A stretch of DNA of 64,000 nucleotides, taken from NCBI RefSeq assembly GCF_020866965.1, contig NZ_JAJATX010000003.1:186001-250000 (forward strand), in the 5' to 3' direction. The position numbers and the translations under genes were made by a program. This DNA is from Microvirga roseola (lineage in GTDB: Bacteria; Pseudomonadota; Alphaproteobacteria; Rhizobiales; Beijerinckiaceae). The notes beneath the pieces are model-generated. The model was not told the DNA's origin. It did not search any database and worked only from the letters and a program-made list of their open reading frames with translations. This document shows positions 61,089 through 64,000 of this stretch, piece after piece. Every line of letters begins with the position of its first letter. Positions within the stretch are counted from its first letter, which is position 1.

Positions 61089-61466
61089 TTACCCGGAGCC
61101 GGCTTCCGGGTCCGGGAGGTCCGTCTGGATCCAGCGGTCACTGACGTGGATATCGGTGGTCTCGAGCCGACCCGGGCCGAGATTCGTGAATTTGTGGGGG
61201 ATCCCGGCCGGACCGAAGACGATCTGCCCCGCCTCGCACGCGAAGCGCTCGTCGCCGACGGTGAAGAGCGCCCGCCCCTGGCGAATGATGAACAGCTCGT
61301 CATAGGGATGGACATGCCACCGCGGCCCGACGCCGACCTCGTCGGTCGCATAGAAGAGTACGGTGACCCCGGTGCCGAGGGTGTGCCCCTCGATCAGGCC
61401 CTTCCAGAGTTCGGCGTGGACGGCCCAATCGGCGCGGTCGAGAACCTGAGGCTTGCCTTGTGTCAT
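61089..61466 (-). CDS. Cupin domain protein
   Basis: A 125-residue single-domain cupin: GPRWHVHPYDELFIIRQGRALFTVGDERFACEAGQIVFGPAGIPHKFTNLGPGRLETTDIHVSDRW carries the two cupin motifs with metal-binding His, His, Glu and His. The metal and substrate are unknown; many such proteins are isomerases, dioxygenases or sugar binders. ATG 61466 follows CGGAGGAG; a longer in-frame start is less likely. It is a single gene. Confidence 0.9.
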   Translation of the reverse strand: MTQGKPQVLDRADWAVHAELWKGLIEGHTLGTGVTVLFYATDEVGVGPRWHVHPYDELFIIRQGRALFTVGDERFACEAGQIVFGPAGIPHKFTNLGPGRLETTDIHVSDRWIQTDLPDPEAGSG

Positions 61467-61556
61467 GGCTCCTCCGAGCTGGAATGCACGCGAGAACGGA
61501 CGATGCACCCGATGGCACTGGTCGGAGAAGTGATCTTAGGGAGCAGCCCACGCCAT

Positions 61557-61599
61557 TGTCATCCCCGACGGCTCGAAGAACCGGGAAGGGGGTCCATGG
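61557..61599. repeat. Partial TGTCATCCCCG repeat
   Basis: The left end and core (TGTCATCCCCG...GAAGGGGGTCCATGG) resemble the element at 49260-49358 but the right end is missing; the CCTCATCC element begins 11 bases later. Intergenic between the cupin gene and leuD. Confidence 0.6.
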
Positions 61600-61610
61600 C
61601 TGCTACGCAG

Positions 61611-61710
61611 CCTCATCCTGAGGAGCGCAGCGTCTCGAAGGACGAGGCGTCTCCAGCGCGCTCTGGATCATCCTTCGAGGCGCAGCCTGCGGCTGCTCCT
61701 CAGGATGAGG
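61611..61710 (-). repeat. 100-bp CCTCATCCTGAGGAGC element, copy 2 (inverted)
   Basis: Read on the minus strand this copy matches the one at 41103-41200 almost throughout (same ends, TCGAAGGATGATCCAGAGCG core, differences mainly in the GC-rich hairpin after the left end). The two lie 20.4 kb apart in opposite directions. Here it fills the gap before the leuD stop. Confidence 0.85.
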
Positions 61711-61733
61711 TCCAGTAGAACAAGCCTTAGCCT

Positions 61734-62336
61734 TTAAGCCCAGGCGCGCTCGGAAAGCTTCTTCTCGAAGCTGTCGATGGTGGCCGCCTTTTCCATGGTC
61801 AGGCCGATACCGTCGAGGCCGTTGAGCATGCAGTGCTTCTTGAACGGGTCGATGTCGAATTTGATCGAGCCGCCGTCGGGGCCGCGGATCTCCTGGTTCT
61901 CCAGGTCGATGGTCAGCGTCGCGTTCGCGCCGCGGCTGGCGTCGTCGAAGAGCTTTTCCAGGTCCTCGGGGGAGACCTTGATCGGCAGGATGCCGTTCTG
62001 GAAGCAGTTGTTATAAAAAATGTCGGCGAAGCTGGTGGAGATCACGCAGCGGATGCCGAAATCGAGCAGCGCCCAGGGAGCGTGCTCGCGGGACGAGCCG
62101 CAACCGAAATTGTCGCCCGCGACGAGGATCTGGGCGTTGCGGTAGGCCGGCTGGTTGAGGACGAAATCCGGGTTTTCCGAGCCGTCCTCGCGGTAGCGCA
62201 TCTCCGCGAAGAGACCCGTTCCAAGTCCGGTGCGCTTGATCGTCTTCAGGTACTGCTTGGGGATGATCATGTCGGTATCGACATTGATGATCCGCAGCGG
62301 CGCCGCGACGCTTTCCAGCACGGTGAACTTTTCCAT
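61734..62336 (-). CDS. leuD: 3-isopropylmalate dehydratase small subunit
   Basis: A 200-residue swivel-domain subunit that, with LeuC, isomerises 2- to 3-isopropylmalate. Visible blocks are [69 protein letters not shown] and [24 protein letters not shown] 62336 gives [10 protein letters not shown], the family N-terminus; 11 in-frame upstream codons are probably not translated. leuC is not in this window. Confidence 0.96.
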   Translation of the reverse strand: MEKFTVLESVAAPLRIINVDTDMIIPKQYLKTIKRTGLGTGLFAEMRYREDGSENPDFVLNQPAYRNAQILVAGDNFGCGSSREHAPWALLDFGIRCVISTSFADIFYNNCFQNGILPIKVSPEDLEKLFDDASRGANATLTIDLENQEIRGPDGGSIKFDIDPFKKHCMLNGLDGIGLTMEKAATIDSFEKKLSERAWA

Positions 62337-62413
62337 GGCCTCGATCCATCCTCGCGCGGCGTAAACCATGTCGCCGCAAGGTGCTCATATCAAAGCACGG
62401 GCGTCAGGACCAG

Positions 62414-62462
62414 CATATCGTGCGCAAAAGTGGGCCCGGTCTGCCGCTCCAACGATGCGCAG
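62414..62462. repeat. Degenerate GATGCTCT-family repeat
   Basis: ATATCGTGCGCAAAAGTGG and the complementary AACGATGCGC end recall the copy at 52084-52134, but the inner dyad is largely lost. It lies in the leader region of leuD, between two minus-strand genes. Confidence 0.5.
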
Positions 62463-62558
62463 GCAAGGAGAACGAGCACCGCATTAGGCCCCAGTGGCCT
62501 CCGCTTCGGGTCCGATGCTCCGGGCCGGCGATAATCGCGCCGAGACCGAAGAAGCGCC

Positions 62559-63167
62559 TCAGGCCTTGGGCTGCCGGGGCGGGGCGCTTTCGATGACGGT
62601 CTCGGAGGTCACGACGACCCAGCCTGCGCCTGCGCGCGCGATGGTCACGACGCGGCCTGCGCCCGGCAGGATGTCTCCGGGCTTCACCTGCTGCAGGCCT
62701 TCCGGCCCTTCCACGAGGGCCGCCATGCGGGTCACGTCGCGGACCACATAGCCCCGGCCGGGGGCCTTCAGGTCGCGGGCCCTGTCGCCCTGGTAGACGG
62801 GCTCGCCCCGGCCCGCGCCGATTCTGACGGAGCCCGTCGTTTCGGGGTCGAGGTCGATGGTGGAGCGCGCGGCCGCGGCAATGGCCGCGTTCACCGGAAC
62901 GCCGTTCTCGAGGGAAGGCAGGATGTTCGTCAGGGAGGGCCGGAAGGTCTTCCCGAACCGGGCCTCGATGGCGTGGGCGGCAAAGCCGAGGGAAGCGACG
63001 CCCAGGGTCAGGCAGAAGGCTAGCGCGAGCCGCTCGGCCTTGATGAAGCGGGCCCGGACAAGCCGTTCGTGACGCTGCGTCATCGGACCGGTGACAGCCG
63101 CGGCCTGAGCCTTCGCATGGGCCTTCGCCACCTGCTCAAGAACCTTTTCGAATCGCTTGCGTATCAC
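62559..63167 (-). CDS. Membrane-anchored protein with PilP/GspC-like C-terminal domain
   Basis: A ~202-residue protein with a basic cytoplasmic N-terminus, one transmembrane helix (LALAFCLTLGVASLGFAAHAIEA) and a C-terminal domain GYVVRDVTRMAALVEGPEGLQQVKPGDILPGAGRVVTIARAGAGWVVVTSETVI that has the small beta-barrel pattern of PilP/GspC homology regions. No pilus or secretion genes adjoin it, so the role is unknown. GTG 63167 with AGGGGGG upstream is preferred; ATG 63209 lacks a ribosome binding site but would give 216 residues. Confidence 0.65.
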   Translation of the reverse strand: MIRKRFEKVLEQVAKAHAKAQAAAVTGPMTQRHERLVRARFIKAERLALAFCLTLGVASLGFAAHAIEARFGKTFRPSLTNILPSLENGVPVNAAIAAAARSTIDLDPETTGSVRIGAGRGEPVYQGDRARDLKAPGRGYVVRDVTRMAALVEGPEGLQQVKPGDILPGAGRVVTIARAGAGWVVVTSETVIESAPPRQPKA

Positions 63168-63258
63168 CGGCCGGTTCCCCCCTAGGACTCTGGTCCTCCG
63201 ATCATGCACGAGGGGATTTAACGTTACGTAAACAGCGCCGGGCGGCGTGGCTCCGACC

Positions 63259-63666
63259 TCAGCCGGCCGCGGCCTCGATGGCCTCCATGTCCTCGTCGGA
63301 GAGACCGAAATGGTGGCCGATCTCGTGCACCAGCACGTGGGTGATCAGGGAGCCGAGGCTCTCCTCGTGCTCGGCCCAGTAATCGAGCATCGGGCGGCGG
63401 TAAAGCCAGACCATGTTGGGGAACTGGCCCGTCTGCATCATGGCCCCGCCCTGGGCGAGGCCGATGCCGCGGAAGAGACCGAGGAGGTCGAAGGGCGTCT
63501 CGCAACCCATCTCCCGCATGGTTTCCTCGTCGGGAAAATCCTCGACCCGGATCACGACCCCTTCGCAGAGCTGCCGGAAGGCTTCCGGCAGGCGCGCATA
63601 GGCCGCCTCGGCGATGGCTTCGAAATCGGCGAGGGACGGCGCGTGGAGTTTGGCCCAGTCGGTCAT
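63259..63666 (-). CDS. Metallopeptidase family protein (minimal MMP-like zincin)
   Basis: A 135-residue protein ending in the zincin motif HEIGHHFGLSDED (HExxHxxG...D), within LITHVLVHEIGHHFGLSDEDMEAIE. Upstream lie LPEAFRQLCEGVVIRVEDFPDEETMREMG and FDLLGLFRGIGLAQGG, typical of this small family (DUF1025/MMP-like), common in Alphaproteobacteria. Substrate unknown; no signal peptide, so cytoplasmic. It begins 3 bases after the stop of a small membrane-protein gene. Confidence 0.9.
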   Translation of the reverse strand: MTDWAKLHAPSLADFEAIAEAAYARLPEAFRQLCEGVVIRVEDFPDEETMREMGCETPFDLLGLFRGIGLAQGGAMMQTGQFPNMVWLYRRPMLDYWAEHEESLGSLITHVLVHEIGHHFGLSDEDMEAIEAAAG

Positions 63667-63669
63667 GGA

Positions 63670-63933
63670 TCAGAGGATACGAAGCTGAACCAGAAGCCAC
63701 AAGGCGAGCACGATCACGCCGACGACAGACAGGGCGCGGCCGATGCGGCGGCCCCAGAGCTCGACGGGATCGGTACCGCCGCCCTCCGCCGAACCGACGG
63801 CGTCGCGCCCGCCGAAATGGTCCTGCGCGCGCCGGCTCATGCGCGCCAGCGCCGAGGAGCCCACCGCATCCGTGTCGCGGTTGACGCGCTTCAGCGCCTC
63901 GTGGGCCTCCCGTTCGCGGTCCTGATCGTTCAT
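63670..63933 (-). CDS. Small hypothetical protein with C-terminal transmembrane helix
   Basis: An 87-residue protein: a polar, charged N-terminus (MNDQDREREAHEALKRVNRDTDAVGSSALARMSRRAQDHF) and a C-terminal hydrophobic helix (ALSVVGVIVLALWLLVQL), so probably tail-anchored. ATG 63933 follows GGGAGAGA; an in-frame ATG nine codons earlier is less likely. It lies 3 bases before the metallopeptidase gene and is probably co-transcribed with it. Function unknown. Confidence 0.75.
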   Translation of the reverse strand: MNDQDREREAHEALKRVNRDTDAVGSSALARMSRRAQDHFGGRDAVGSAEGGGTDPVELWGRRIGRALSVVGVIVLALWLLVQLRIL

Positions 63934-64000
63934 GGGTGTCTCTCCCGGCGACATTCTCACGACCTATCATAGCGTCGCGACACAGTGTGGCGCGCACTCT

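Overview
The window is GC-rich, gene-dense DNA from an alphaproteobacterium, most likely a Rhizobiales (Hyphomicrobiales) chromosome. The signs are the acpXL/lpxXL cluster for very-long-chain fatty acid (VLCFA) lipid A, an IalB family protein, DUF1127 and DUF2794 proteins, the large 180-kDa type NAD-glutamate dehydrogenase, and short repeats ending in GATGCTCT or CCTCATCC. A Microvirga/Methylobacteriaceae origin fits the repeats but is inference. Nearly all genes look chromosomal and housekeeping. I see no prophage, insertion sequence, CRISPR array or rRNA; there is one tRNA-Gly(GCC).

Layout. 0-10 kb: end of a heparinase II/III gene, DUF1127, purH, ybjQ, an MFS gene behind the giant glutamate dehydrogenase, and an HxlR regulator divergent from an alcohol dehydrogenase. 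10-25 kb: DUF2794, an MFS/GNAT pair, a Bax-inhibitor protein, the ybbP-ybbA/tesA divergon, aldo-keto reductase, thpR, a phosphatase, phhB, a frameshifted RTX protein, an SDR and YkvA. 25-30 kb: a candidate small RNA, ialB, rlmN, and lemA with two TPM-domain genes. 30-38 kb: the VLCFA cluster (acpXL, fabZ, two fabF, SDR, zinc dehydrogenase, lpxXL) interrupted by an unknown gene with an internal duplication. 38-46 kb: HxlR regulator divergent from VOC-YciI-DUF1428, a tyrosine phosphatase, an ABC exporter, a pyruvate-dehydrogenase-E1-like enzyme and the tRNA. 46-54 kb: YbaK-type deacylase, thioredoxin/TPR, Lon-N, Trm112, CoA-ester lyase, DUF429, threonine dehydratase, and a bicarbonate-uptake module (SbtA, SbtB-like PII, beta-carbonic anhydrase). 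54-64 kb: asd with a threonine-rich leader peptide, leuB, a kinase-USP fusion with a metallophosphatase, an MltB-like transglycosylase, cupin, leuD and small envelope genes.

Functional links. The acpXL-lpxXL genes should build and attach a long acyl chain to lipid A. sbtA, sbtB and carbonic anhydrase look like one inorganic-carbon uptake operon. asd, leuB and leuD supply amino acids. Several control elements are visible in the DNA: a threonine-rich leader before asd, a start codon buried in a 13-bp stem at ybjQ, tandem dyads over the HxlR promoter near 38.8 kb, and a small-RNA candidate with an anti-Shine-Dalgarno loop near 24.8 kb.

Limits. Family calls come from motifs and remembered family features, not from searches. 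Starts were chosen by ribosome binding site and family N-terminus and are flagged when uncertain.
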